From positions 186,001-250,000 of the forward strand of contig WNNJ02002706.1 in the NCBI GenBank assembly GCA_012934845.2: a stretch of 64,000 bases of DNA, given 5' to 3'. The notes beneath the pieces are model-generated. The model was not told the origin of the DNA and searched no databases. It saw only the letters and a program-made list of their open reading frames with translations. A program made the translations under genes and the position numbers. The stretch comes from Pomphorhynchus laevis. Taxonomy: Eukaryota > Acanthocephala > Palaeacanthocephala > Echinorhynchida > Pomphorhynchidae. Shown here in pieces: positions 54,500-64,000 of this stretch (positions within the stretch are counted from its first letter, which is position 1; each line of letters opens with the position of its first letter).

Positions 54500-55850
54500 T
54501 TGGACGGGTGTGGACAACTTGAAAATTTCCGTCTATAATTTGGATGGAGAGTGATGTTTCGCCGTTTTCCTCGCGAGGGCGTTTTTCGATGCGGGCTGAA
54601 GAGATTTGAGCAATTTCAAAAGGGGCGCGATCGGGAAAATTCGAGTGGTTGAAGATGCCATGAGTTTGAATTGTTGAGAGAGGACAGAAGACGCGTGAGA
54701 GCGATGCTTGAAAACAATTATTTAGGAGAGGGGGCTGGGAATGATTAGATAGAAGATTTGTTTATACGGATGAATGCGACAGGAGAAATTTCCTTGAAAA
54801 AAGATGGTTTATCCGCAGGGACAATAGACGAGAGGATGGATCTGAAGGCGGAAACATCGTGGTCTAGACGTGCTTGTGGAGATAAGGAGTTAGAAGGCGT
54901 GATATTAGTGACAATGACGCAACGATCGCGAGAAGCAAAGCGCTTCCGTAAAGGGGGACGGCTGACGTGAGTAGGTGATATCACGATAGAAGAGCTGGTA
55001 GTCTATAATTTGGAGGGATTTGGTTTGACGACGGGAGACATAGAGGATAATGATAATAAAGAGGGTGGCAAGCGATGTGAGGAAAAGTTATGAGTGGAAG
55101 GATAGTGGAGGTTGGTGGTGGTGATTTTGATTAATGGATGCAAAGTATTGAGAAACGAGACGGGAAGTACGGGACGTGGGGTGTCGGGGAGTGAAAATAC
55201 ATTAGTTGTAACAATTTGCGGCTCCGTCACTGTCTCGGTAGATTTATCATAAACTTGACAAAATCTATCTTGCTGCGATACTATTTGCGGCTCCTTCAGA
55301 TTATCTGATGATGGATTATCTGATGATGACGTAGAAACGCAATGAGGGGTAGGAATGTAAGGTGATTTATCTGATACGACTAAAGAAATACTGGGTTGCA
55401 AATGGTCAATGACAGTAACATCAGAAGATTAAGCTGATTGATTGGGCAAAATTGAAGGATGTATAGTAATACCTGTAGAAGATATGGGAGATTTGCATTC
55501 TTAGAGGCAATCGAATGCGGAAGAATTGGGCATCGGGGTTGAAACTTATTACAATATAAAGAGGCATGTGTGGACATTGCTGCATTGCCAGATAGTTTCA
55601 ATATATTTGTCTTGAGACTCTCTATTTCACTCTTCATCGTATTTATCATCTTTGCCGAACAGTAGCCACAGTAGAATTCGTTGTCTGCAAGGCAAGATGC
55701 CTGGGATTCTGAAGTCTAAATACTTACCCACGTGTGACCATCATTGTTTGAGCAAAGGACTTGTTGTTCAGATCCATTGGAAACATCTCTAACATCGGTG
55801 CTGGACACGAAATGGTTGGGAACTTAAGACTTTTGTTTTTTCTGACCCAT
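54500..55850 (-). pseudogene. L2-like ORF1 with PHD-like finger (copy g)
   Basis: Begins near 55850 (MGQKKQKS then stop). The finger reads VLCSNNDGHTWVS ... FYCGYCSAKMINTMKSEIES, then a coiled-coil-like EIESLKTNILKLSG, a Ser/Pro-rich linker, and the RRM-like part RDRCVIVTNITPSNS, SRLDHDV-like ARLDHDVSAFRSIL. Stops near 55840 and 55720 break it. Confidence 0.65.
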
Positions 55851-55860
55851 TTGTATATAG

Positions 55861-56505
55861 TCGTTTGATTCGTGATTTTATTCTCCTTGTTGTATGTATA
55901 TTAGATTGTATGTTATTTATTGTATTTACTTTAGATTAGTTAACTATACCGTAACTTTTAATCGTCAGCTTATTTGCTTTCCAATTAATATCCCCCATCG
56001 TTGAAAATAATATATCGATATGCTCGACTTTTTTTAAATAACGACATTGCGTTAATAACGTGGTATTGCGTCTGCCTGGCGTCGCGTAAGACGAACACAT
56101 GATAGGCGGAAAACTCGCCCGCATGCTTGACATCGAATAACTCGCTTTCTCTGTCGAATCTCATGACAGAGATCATGCACTTTGGTTGACTCGCGATATA
56201 ACCACCGTCTTCCTTTCGTAATGCTCGTTTAACGGCGAATGAATGGGTGAATGTTCCTCACGCATTTTTGTATTTGTATATATTCTTTGTCTCTTATTTT
56301 TGACTCTCAGAAGGTCGTATTGGCTCGTGGACTCGGTCTGCAGTTGTTGCGATTATTTTTGTAAGTTATCTATATTGTATATTATATTATCTCAGAATTT
56401 TTTTTTAAATTTCCAAATATTACAAAAATTATATTTTTAAAAATAATTGTAACATTTTAGCTAAATTAAAGTTTCACCAATAAAGTTGAAAACCATTGTT
56501 AAAAA
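55861..56505. other. Intergenic; one unrecognised short ORF
   Basis: Minus-strand open frame 56176-55985 (63 codons, MISVMRFDRESELFDVKHAG ...) overlaps another frame ending 55936. No known family is recognised. The rest is AT-rich with T runs near 56400. Confidence 0.3.
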
Positions 56506-56507
56506 AA

Positions 56508-57220
56508 GATTTATTTTAACGTGGCAAATGCGCGCCAGTTCACGCTTACATGACCACAAAAAAGAACAAAAAGCAAAATCATATGTCAAGAAGGTGGGTA
56601 CGGAGACGGTATTTGAATGAAATAAAGGAGGGAGCGCGATGGAAGTCGAGAGGGAGCTTATTCAAGGTAAGTGTTACGGCGACGAGGAAGGATCGGATAC
56701 CGTAGTTGTAAGAGTAATTAGGAACGTGGAGTAAAAGGGAATTACGGGAACGCGGTGATAGAGAGAGGTGGGCAGAGTGTCGTCTAAGAAAGGAAGGTTG
56801 ATGAACGATGGTAAGCCGACAGCGATAAGACTAAAAGTTACGAGAAGAAGGCGGAGTTTGATGCGGATGTGGATGGCGGGCCAGGAGAGTTGGGCAAAAT
56901 ATGTGGATGTGTGGTCGAAGCGACGGAGACGAAAGAGCACTCGAACGGCGAGTTGATTATTCGTTGTAGAGGTAGGATTATGGATTTTGGAGGAATGGCG
57001 AAAAGGCTAAGGCAGTAATCGATTTTAGGAAAAAGAAAGGATGAAAGAAGAGATATACAAGAGCGGAAGTCAATAAGGGGGCGGATACAGCGGATGACAC
57101 AGAGAATTAAGTTAGACGAGCGGACCTTGTCACGGACGAAGAATTTAAGGGAAAGGTGATCAACGAAATGGAAGCCTAAGAAAGTGAGATTGTGGACTAT
57201 AGGAATGATCGATGAGCCAA
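56508..57220 (-). mobile_element. L2-like LINE, subfamily 1, 3' part (copy h)
   Basis: RT C-terminus: LFRLRRFDHTSTYFAQLSWP and FINLPFLDDTLPTSL. The 3' hairpin (56530-56545) is weakened by two mismatches. The 5' breakpoint at 57221-57247 is a perfect hairpin. Confidence 0.85.
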
Positions 57221-57247
57221 CCGTGGTTTACTTTTTGTAAACCACGG
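57221..57247. repeat. Breakpoint hairpin
   Basis: CCGTGGTTTAC-TTTTT-GTAAACCACGG: 11-bp perfect arms at the junction of L2-like copy h with the family-2 element. Confidence 0.95.
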
Positions 57248-58060
57248 ATGAATCAAGCCATCATCGTTTAGACCTTCGGTTTTATCCGATAGTCGAGATT
57301 CCTCGTTGGGTTGATAACCATTGGTCAAGCAGGACATTTTAACGGCAGACCCTCTTGCGTGCGACTCCGACAAATCTGTAAGAATAATAACCATTTCGAG
57401 CTCGAACTGCCTTTTGCCTTTTAATTCTACGTCGTGCTTAATACGCGAGTCGCCATCATTGACACGTTGTCGGATAAGGCTCGAGTAGTTTGGAAGACGC
57501 TGCTCATTAGGAGTGACTTGAATGAGATGACCAAGGGAATCGAACCGCAGAACAGGATCGTTACAAAGTCCAACGCCCATTTCTAAAAGTGGCCTACCCA
57601 TCTCATCCAGGCTCTTCAGAATCGTCTTGGCGCTCCCCCTCATTAGTGCGAAGGATGCTCGTTGGAACAAATTGCTCACTGCTTTGTTGTATGGGACCCC
57701 GTTTCGCCAGGACATTGAGCGAGCCACAAATCGAATAAGCTTCTCCTCCGGACCGTTCCAACCTCCATAAGTCTCGATTACTGCGGCCGAGAAACAATAA
57801 CCCGCTTCCTCCATCTTACGCTGATATTTCCTCTCTTTAACACATTCAGCGTATTTGTTAGCGGCAAAGCCGGGGGTTTGTGCTGCCATCGTCACAAAAT
57901 ACTTCTGTTGAGGATTGGTGACTGCAAAGTCAACCGCTAGTAGCGGGTCCTAGTAAATGAGAATGTCCGCCGAGCGTTCTCGAAAGTCCCGAACGAGTTT
58001 ATCATGTGTCTCGTGGTGTCGTCAATAAGCTTCGATAGACAATGTTGCTTTGATGCTTGG
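57248..58060 (-). pseudogene. RLE-type family 2, C-terminal half
   Basis: Minus sense: (nuclease) a DILIY-stop-DPLLAVDFAVTNPQQ region at about 57990-57900, then FAANKYAECVKERKYQRKM, YCFSAAVIETYGGWNG, LIRFVARSMSWRNGVPYNKA and FQRASFALMRGSAKTIL. After that comes an unfamiliar stretch (RPLLEMGVGLCNDP ... SCLTNGYQPNEE). One TAG replaces a likely Trp near 57952. This is probably the continuation of the fragment at 62.6-63.4 kb. Confidence 0.75.
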
Positions 58061-58244
58061 GCAACATTTCCGAAAGGCGGACACAACTAGGCAAGAAAAA
58101 AATTATAAAAAACGAAAGACCTTTATTAGACATTTAAAAAACATCTTTCATTTTTTTGAGGATAGTGTAATAATACAAATTTATTTAATGTGGCAAATGC
58201 GTACAAGCTGTACGCTTACAAGTCCACAAACAAAAATGAAAAAG

Positions 58245-61200
58245 TCAAGCAGATAAATTGTTAAAATGGGATCGGATTTGTCGTTTGAAGCACTGCAGGG
58301 AAGTTGATTGGCGTATATGAATGGGCAGATGATTCCACGATAGAGGAGCAGCCATCAGGAAGGAGCGGAGTCCAAAGGAGGTAGAGTAGTTTGGGACATG
58401 TAAAAGAAGGGAATTACAGGAACGCAAGGAACAGTAAACAGGACGGGAATTATCAAGAAAAGGAAGGTTGAGAAATGAAGGGGTATGAAAAGTTACAAGG
58501 CGGAAAGCAACGATAAGAAGACGAATTTGAACACAACAATAAATTGTAGGCAAATCGAGAGAAGCAAGATGGTAGGATGTATGATCAAAACGACGAAGAC
58601 GGAGGAGAATTCGGACAGCTGCGTTGACGATGCGTTGTAGGGGAAGAAGAGTGGATTTAGGTGAGTTGGAAAATAGACTAAGACAATAATCGAGTCTAGA
58701 AAAAAGGAGAGATGATATGAGAGTCATACAAGAAGGGAAATCGATCAATCTACGAACTTGACGGAGGTTGCGGAGTATCAAGGTAGATGAGCGTACTTTA
58801 TCTCTAACGAAAGGTTTAAGTGAAAGTCGGTTGTCAAAATGGAAGCCTAGGAAAACGAGATTATCAACGATAGGAAGAATTGTAGAATTTAATGATACGG
58901 AGGGAGGTTCGAAGCCGAGGCGTCGAGGTAGGATCCACATAATTTTGGATTTATCAGGATTCAGAGAAAGGCGAAGGGAAGAAAGATGATTGGAAATTGA
59001 GACAAGACAGTCGGAAGCGGAAACACTAAGATCGTGAATACGATAAACAGGTGCATGAGCATAGATGAGAATGTCATCAGCATATTGCATAACATGGAAG
59101 TTAAATTTATGAGAAATCGAAGACAAATCACCAAGAAGAAGAGAGAAAAGTATAGGGCCTAATACGGAGCCTTGTGGAACACCGGACGGAATGGACGAAG
59201 GATGGGAGAGAGAAGAGTTAGAATATACGCGAAATGTACGGTTTGATAGATATGAAGAAAACCATGATACAGTGGGTAAAGAGAAGCCATAATCATGACG
59301 AAGGCGATGGAGAAGAATCGAGTGATCGACGATGTCAAAAGCAGACGATAGATCAAGAGAAACTATGACACTACATAATTTATGATCGCGCGATATGAGT
59401 AAGTCGTTATAAACTTTAAGACATGCAATTTCGGTAGAGTAATTAGAGCGAAAAGCGGCTTGGAAGGGAGGAAATAAGTTGGAGGAATAGAGATATGTAT
59501 TAACTTGCTTAAGAACGAGACGCTCAAGGAGTTTAGAGAGGGTTGGGAGAAGTGAAATAGGACGGTACGAAGATGGTAGTGAGGAGTCGAGAGATTGCTT
59601 TTTGATGAGAGGACGAACAGTGGCGCATTTCCAGATGGAAGGAAATGTACGGCTACGGATGGACGAGTTGAACAATGTGGTTAGGAAGGGTAAGATAAAG
59701 GAGCAGATATTTTTAAGCAAGTGAGTGGGAATTGGGTCAGAAGGAGAGGTTTTATTAGGTAATGACAGCAGAACCGAAGAAACTTCATCAGACGAAACGG
59801 GAAGGTGGAATAGTTCTGGGAGGGAAGTATTTAAAGATAAGAGTGGGTACAAGGGGGCTATGGGTAGTAGGAAAAGTAAATTAGATAGCTTAGTTTGTAG
59901 ATAAGAAGAAAATTCATCAGGATTTATATTACAAGGGGTAGATGATCGTGAAAGAATTGAGTTTAAGATTTTCCAATGATATTTAGAGTTGGAAGATGAC
60001 TTGAGTTGATTTCGCCAAAAGATAGTACGTTTAGTACTTATAAGAATGAGATGTGAACGGCGTTGAGAAAAGTAGGAATCACGAAGATTTGGAGGGAGTG
60101 AGTTGGGTGAACGTTTAAGAAAGCGTTTATACATACGAAAAGAGTGACGGAGTCGACGCTTGGAAAGACTACAGTCAGAATCGAACCAGGGAGCATGGCG
60201 CAAGCGCTGGGAACGTCGAAGTCGACTAGGTAGAAGGTTATTGAGGATCGACGTAAGTTCAGAATCAAACAGAATGCAGAGATCATCGGGAGAGAGATAG
60301 TTAAGAGGAAGTGAAAAGAGTGAAGAATTGAGTAAGGCTGTGTAGAGAACAGGGATATCGAGAAGCTTCCAGGGTCGACTTGGTGTAGATAAAGGTAAAG
60401 GCGGAGAAGGAGGATGGGGACGAGTAAGAGTAATAGTGACAAGGAAATGATCGGACAAACCAGGATCAGTAATTGACAAGGAGGTATAGTCATTGAAGCA
60501 GTTAGGAACAGCAATGATGTCGAGAGCACCGCCGAGAATATGAGTTGGGCTTGTTGAAAGTAATTTATAGTTAAAATCAGAAAAAAGATTAGTTAAAGTG
60601 ATAGAGTCAGAGTCAGACGGGCGATCAAGACGAATGTTAAAGTCACCGAGAACAAAAGAAGGAGTATAAGACAATGAACAGTGAGACATTAGATCTGCAA
60701 GGTCGTTAAAGAAGATACGTGATGGGGCAACTGAACCTGGACGGTATACAATCACAAGTTCCAGAGGGAAAGGCGTTGATAATCTGCATATGAGTAATTC
60801 AAACGAAGTGTAACGGATGTTAACGTTGATTTTACGTAAAGACATTGGGTGACGAGTAATGGCAACAATACCGCCATGGTTAGACGCAGTAGATGTATGA
60901 GATGTAATTTGACGAGCTGATTCAACTAGAGAACAACCAGAGCGACATAGACGACGAATAGCAAGATCGTCAGAGTCAGAGTGCCAGGATTCGGTAATGC
61001 AGAGAATATCGATAGATAATTGATCGAAGATATCGAGAAGCATATCAGCTTTATGAAGAATGGAGCGAGTATTGAATAGACTAAGACGAAAAGTATGCTT
61101 AGGAGCGAGATCGACTAGCGAAGAAGACAAGGGGAGAGATGGGACGCCATCGAATTTTTGGCCTTGTGTGAAGAACGTGAAAATTTTCGTTGATTTTACG

Positions 61201-61247
61201 TATAGATAAGGATGACTCGCCGTTTGTTTCACGTCGATGTTTTTCAA
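58245..61247 (-). CDS. L2-like ORF2: endonuclease-reverse transcriptase
   Basis: An uninterrupted 1,000-codon frame. The endonuclease has RLSLFNTRSILHKADM, CITESWHSDSDD, VIVYRPGSVAP, FVLGDFNIRLDRP, LGGALDIIAV and DPGLSDHFLV. The RT has SSYRPISLLPTLSKLLERLV, FQAAFRSNYSTEIACLKV, SLDLSSAFDIVDHSILLHRL (A), GVPQGSVLGPILFS (B), VMQYADDILIYAHA (C, about residue 725) and NPDKSKIMWILP. The C-terminal helical domain ends WNHLPIHIRQS ... RSHFNNLSA. The nominal start at 61247 is a TTG; translation may begin by reinitiation near the end of ORF1. All catalytic residues are present, so this is the best candidate for a functional LINE protein here. Confidence 0.92.
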   Translation of the reverse strand: MKNIDVKQTASHPYLYVKSTKIFTFFTQGQKFDGVPSLPLSSSLVDLAPKHTFRLSLFNTRSILHKADMLLDIFDQLSIDILCITESWHSDSDDLAIRRLCRSGCSLVESARQITSHTSTASNHGGIVAITRHPMSLRKINVNIRYTSFELLICRLSTPFPLELVIVYRPGSVAPSRIFFNDLADLMSHCSLSYTPSFVLGDFNIRLDRPSDSDSITLTNLFSDFNYKLLSTSPTHILGGALDIIAVPNCFNDYTSLSITDPGLSDHFLVTITLTRPHPPSPPLPLSTPSRPWKLLDIPVLYTALLNSSLFSLPLNYLSPDDLCILFDSELTSILNNLLPSRLRRSQRLRHAPWFDSDCSLSKRRLRHSFRMYKRFLKRSPNSLPPNLRDSYFSQRRSHLILISTKRTIFWRNQLKSSSNSKYHWKILNSILSRSSTPCNINPDEFSSYLQTKLSNLLFLLPIAPLYPLLSLNTSLPELFHLPVSSDEVSSVLLSLPNKTSPSDPIPTHLLKNICSFILPFLTTLFNSSIRSRTFPSIWKCATVRPLIKKQSLDSSLPSSYRPISLLPTLSKLLERLVLKQVNTYLYSSNLFPPFQAAFRSNYSTEIACLKVYNDLLISRDHKLCSVIVSLDLSSAFDIVDHSILLHRLRHDYGFSLPTVSWFSSYLSNRTFRVYSNSSLSHPSSIPSGVPQGSVLGPILFSLLLGDLSSISHKFNFHVMQYADDILIYAHAPVYRIHDLSVSASDCLVSISNHLSSLRLSLNPDKSKIMWILPRRLGFEPPSVSLNSTILPIVDNLVFLGFHFDNRLSLKPFVRDKVRSSTLILRNLRQVRRLIDFPSCMTLISSLLFSRLDYCLSLFSNSPKSTLLPLQRIVNAAVRILLRLRRFDHTSYHLASLDLPTIYCCVQIRLLIVAFRLVTFHTPSFLNLPFLDNSRPVYCSLRSCNSLLLHVPNYSTSFGLRSFLMAAPLSWNHLPIHIRQSTSLQCFKRQIRSHFNNLSA

Positions 61248-61259
61248 TGCGAGCTAAAT

Positions 61260-62437
61260 TGAGCTGGGCAATATCAGAAGGGAGCGGTCAGGAAAGATAC
61301 GGCAAGTAGATGAAGTGGTAAGAAGTTTAAAACGTTGGGAGAGTACCGAAGAGGCATGTGAACTATGTCGGAAAACGATTTTTAAGAGTGGAGGACTGAG
61401 ATGATTGGATTTAGTGGATTTGTTTAAACGAATAAAGGATACAGGAGCGATATTATTGAAGAGCGATGGGTTATCATAAGGAAGAATGGTTGCTAGAATA
61501 GACCTGAAAGCAGATACATCATCATCGAGGCGAGATTGTGGAGAAGCAGATTCGGAAAGCTTTAAGTTTGATATGATTATACAGCGATCGCGCGAAGGAA
61601 AACGATTTCGTGGAAGTGGTGGACGGACAGAGCTGGTAGGAGTCGAGGTAGATGAGCAGATAGAAGTGGAAATGACAGGGGTGCTTGATAAAGAATTAAT
61701 ATTGGTTGGAGCAAGTGTGACAGGAGCGGAGTGTTGAATCGGTTGATCAGAGATGTGACTGGATATGATTTTAAATGAAGGATGTAAATTATTTGGAAGT
61801 GTTACGTGGGAGGTAGAGTAAGGAGAATTAAAATAGGTTGGGGCATGAGTGACAGGAATGGAGTGTTGAATCAGTTGATCGGAAATGTTACTGGAAATGA
61901 TTTTGATGGAAGGGCGTAAATTATTGAGAGGTGATACAGGAGAAGTCGAGTAAGGAGTACATGAGGAGAATAAAGAAGTTTGAGATTTATTTAGATTGGG
62001 GAGGAATAGGAAAGAGGAGGTACGAGATGAAAAGCTTTACCGTTAGCATTGTTAGAATGAGAAAGATTAATGGAAGTTTGGTACGTAGTTGAACGAGGAG
62101 TGTGTGAGAGAGTAGGTTCAATAATGGGATTATATGATGCGAAGTCAGGTGTTGATGCGAGGGAAACATCTAAAACAGCATTGGTCTGAGTGGTCGTGTG
62201 TGATACAGGAGTAGATGAGCAGGATAACTGTAGTAGTCGTACTGATGTACAAAAACCGCAAGTGAAATGTTTATGTTTATACATCGAGTGGTCGGATATT
62301 TTAACACGAACAAGTGTCCATACATCGCAATCTTTGGAATCGCATCCAACTTTAAAGCTGGTATAACCATCATTGCATTTAGATGTGGAAGATTCTTGAT
62401 CAAGAACAGGGATCTGAGATCGCGCTTTTTTAGGCAT
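61260..62437 (-). pseudogene. L2-like ORF1 with PHD-like finger (copy i)
   Basis: ATG at 62437, MPKKARSQIPVLDQESS, then the finger VGCDSKDCDVWTLVRVK ... HFTCGFC. The frame stops at 61991 (LSYSSPI). The rest continues in another frame: NKSQTSLFSS, repeated SNISDQLIQHS / SHISDQPIQHS units (about 61900 and 61760), then RDRCIIISNLKLSES, DDDVSAFRSIL and an end near 61262. A single-base shift near 62000 separates the halves; it could be a mutation or an assembly error. Confidence 0.75.
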
Positions 62438-62482
62438 GACCTTTTATCGATAGATTGAGCTCAATCCGCGAGCGTAGCGAGC

Positions 62483-62629
62483 GGAACTGACAGGAATAAT
62501 CTGGAACTGACAGGAATAATTGTAATTTGCTAGAACAGTTATAAATTTTCTAGTGTGGAAAATTAATTTCGAGTGTAGGTAAAGTTTGCAATTAAAATTA
62601 AATAAAAAAAATAAAATTTAATTTTTTTT
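62483..62629. other. 5' monomers and AT-rich junction
   Basis: Two 20-bp monomers (62483-62521) then tgtaatttgctagaaca-tt-taaattttct, which also occurs at about 21770, and A/T-rich sequence. Confidence 0.5.
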
Positions 62630-63364
62630 TCAAAAATAAAATGCTGAAATTAAAACGAAAGGGGGAAAACCAGACCTTGCTGATATGTTTCCAGGAAATG
62701 AGCAAGGATCGAGGTTCAAGTTTTGAGCAGCAGAATTTACACTCGAAATAAAAGCAGCTGGGGAATGTTGGCAACAGTATGGTAAGCCCAAGCCCCCATT
62801 TTTAGCGGTAAGCAAGCTTGTAGTCACGCACTCTCGTCTGGCTGAATGGAAGTGATCTTTCCAAAACACTACTTCACCATGAGGTCAAATAAGCGAAGAA
62901 ATTCGTTAGCATCTTTAGGATCAACGGAACCCATCAGATGGTTGACCCTCGAGGGAAGAAGCACACTCACGAAGCAGATTATTGGCGACTTGTAGGTCTG
63001 TCAGATCCCCGAGGGACTCAATATCTCTGCGCAAACTGGGAAGAATTGTGCTGTTCAGGAAGTCGGAACAGTAAACTCGAGATCCGATAGGAGAGCCTAG
63101 AATTGAGATATTGCCTGACGTATTGGCGAGGGTAATTAAAGGAAAGCTCTGCCTAACCAATGCGATTCGACTAGCCTCTCCAATTAACTCGGTCTTCCAA
63201 TTCATCTCCAAAACAATAGTATGGAAGCTCGACGAAAGGTACACCAAAGTCTTTACAACAGCCTCATGCGAACCAGCTAAAATACCATCATCAAGGCCGT
63301 CAATATCGTTAAATTGAGATTTGTTTTTGCGTTTGAAGCACGACAAGGAGTGATTATTATTCAC
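62630..63364 (-). pseudogene. RLE-type family 2, RT palm/thumb fragment
   Basis: Reads DGLDDGILAGSHEAVVKTLV (decayed YLDDG motif, about 63300), LEMNWKTELIG, ISILGSPIGSRV, then in a second frame AKNGGLGLPYCCQHSPAAFI. A frameshift lies near 62870-62925. It corresponds to the region between motif C and the finger, and its continuation may be at 57.2-58.1 kb. Confidence 0.75.
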
Positions 63365-63417
63365 AACATGTTTTAGCCTTAATGCCTTTTAGACAGATCA
63401 AAAGAAAGAGATAATAA

Positions 63418-63700
63418 TACAATTTATTTAACGTGGCAAATGTGTGCAAAATGCACGCTTACATGACTACTAACAAACAAAAAAAGAACATCAAAAGTCA
63501 CAGATAATTAGTTAATTGTTGAAATGGTATTGGATTTGGTGTTTGAAGCACGGTATAGATGTTGATTGGCGGATATGAAGAGGCAGTTGATTCCACAAGA
63601 GAGGAGCAGCCACAACGAAGGAGCGGAAGTCAAAAGAGGTAGAGTAGATTGGGACATGTAAAAGAAGGGAATTACGGGAACGCAGAGAAATAGTGTTGGT
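63418..63700 (-). mobile_element. L2-like LINE, subfamily 2, 3' end (copy j)
   Basis: Only the C-terminal codons LLLHVPIYSTSFDFRSFVVA, LLWNQLPLHIRQSTS and the 3' UTR remain. Hairpin GTGTGCA-AAA-TGCACGC at 63442-63458 has one imperfect pair. TATTATTATC tail. Confidence 0.85.
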
Positions 63701-64000
63701 CATTCCCATTGATACAGCAATAAGCGCAATTTGTTTGTCGGAGTCATTATTTAATAACGACATTTTCGTTTTAACATTATAGTTTGAGAGAGCAGCAATT
63801 TTTTTCTGGCAACGAATTCTAAATATAAAAAATTCTGAAATAACCTTTACGATTTAGGCAACCGACCATGTGAACGACTATACAGAGTTAAACTATGACA
63901 AGGCAAGACTGATGTCGAAGACAAAAATCTAAAAGGTATTGTACTAACGGGAGCTTTATTAAACAATCTACAAACATAATAATAAGTTAGTGTTCTTAAC
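63701..64000. other. Intergenic, nothing recognised
   Basis: Short AT-rich stretch to the window edge; no open frame or repeat recognised. Confidence 0.4.

Larger units (their letters stand above)
51565..55860 (-). mobile_element. L2-like LINE, subfamily 1, long copy (copy g)
   Basis: Nearly full-length. 5' region and ORF1 at about 55850-54500, EN 54492-53608, RT to about 52206, a palindromic scar 52135-52258, C-terminal domain to about 51650, and the 3' hairpin GCGTGC-CAGC-GCACGC (perfect) at 51592-51607. No 5' monomers are seen upstream of 55860. Confidence 0.88.
58165..62482 (-). mobile_element. L2-like LINE, subfamily 2, full-length (copy i)
   Basis: The most complete L2-like copy: 5' monomers (62521-62483), 5' UTR with the ctcgctacgctcgcgg motif, ORF1 from ATG 62437, ORF2 to 58245, short 3' UTR, perfect hairpin GCGTAC-AAGCT-GTACGC at 58199-58215 and a TATTATT tail. 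It separates two parts of a family-2 RLE element (57.2-58.1 and 62.6-63.4 kb). Confidence 0.9.

Overview
The window looks like gene-poor, repeat-rich DNA from an arthropod, most likely an insect. It has one spliced eukaryotic gene with GT-AG introns, AT-rich intergenic DNA, and a dense pile of LINE-type, restriction-like-endonuclease-type and Ty3/Gypsy retroelements. No bacterial operon, rRNA, tRNA or CRISPR array is visible. The lineage (ant, wasp or other) cannot be fixed from the sequence alone.

Region 1 (1-8.3 kb): a decayed I/R1-like LINE on + (gag zinc knuckles, endonuclease, reverse transcriptase) lies downstream of, and probably inside an intron of, a minus-strand O-GlcNAc-transferase-like gene. 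Five exons (7615 down to 3860) encode the N-terminus and the first TPR repeats, with every intron phase matching. The rest of the gene lies outside the window.

Region 2 (8.3-21 kb): a 369-bp satellite array, a head-to-head pair of CR1-like LINEs whose ORF1 carries a PHD-like zinc finger, and a decayed LINE interrupted by an L2-like copy. One CR1-like reverse transcriptase is split by a (TA)36 microsatellite.

Region 3 (21-30 kb): two RLE-type retroelements (family 1) converge tail to tail. The minus copy has only one in-frame stop in about 1,020 codons.

Region 4 (29.6-41 kb): several L2-like LINE copies, mostly minus strand, mixed with foldback palindromes, orphan tails and short relics.

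Region 5 (41-48 kb): a family-1 relic interrupted by a nearly intact Mag-like Ty3/Gypsy element. Its LTRs are only 80 and 84 bp, and the site just inside the 5' LTR is complementary to the LTR itself, which suggests self-priming.

Region 6 (48-64 kb): a second RLE-type family (family 2), large L2-like copies including one with an uninterrupted 1,000-codon ORF2, and L2-like tails.

Two cross-copy patterns stand out. The L2-like 3' ends share a terminal hairpin whose stem bases covary between subfamilies, while their 5' ends carry 20-bp tandem monomers. Perfect or near-perfect palindromes recur at element breakpoints. Almost everything except the OGT-like gene is mobile DNA, so no host pathway can be reconstructed beyond protein O-GlcNAcylation.
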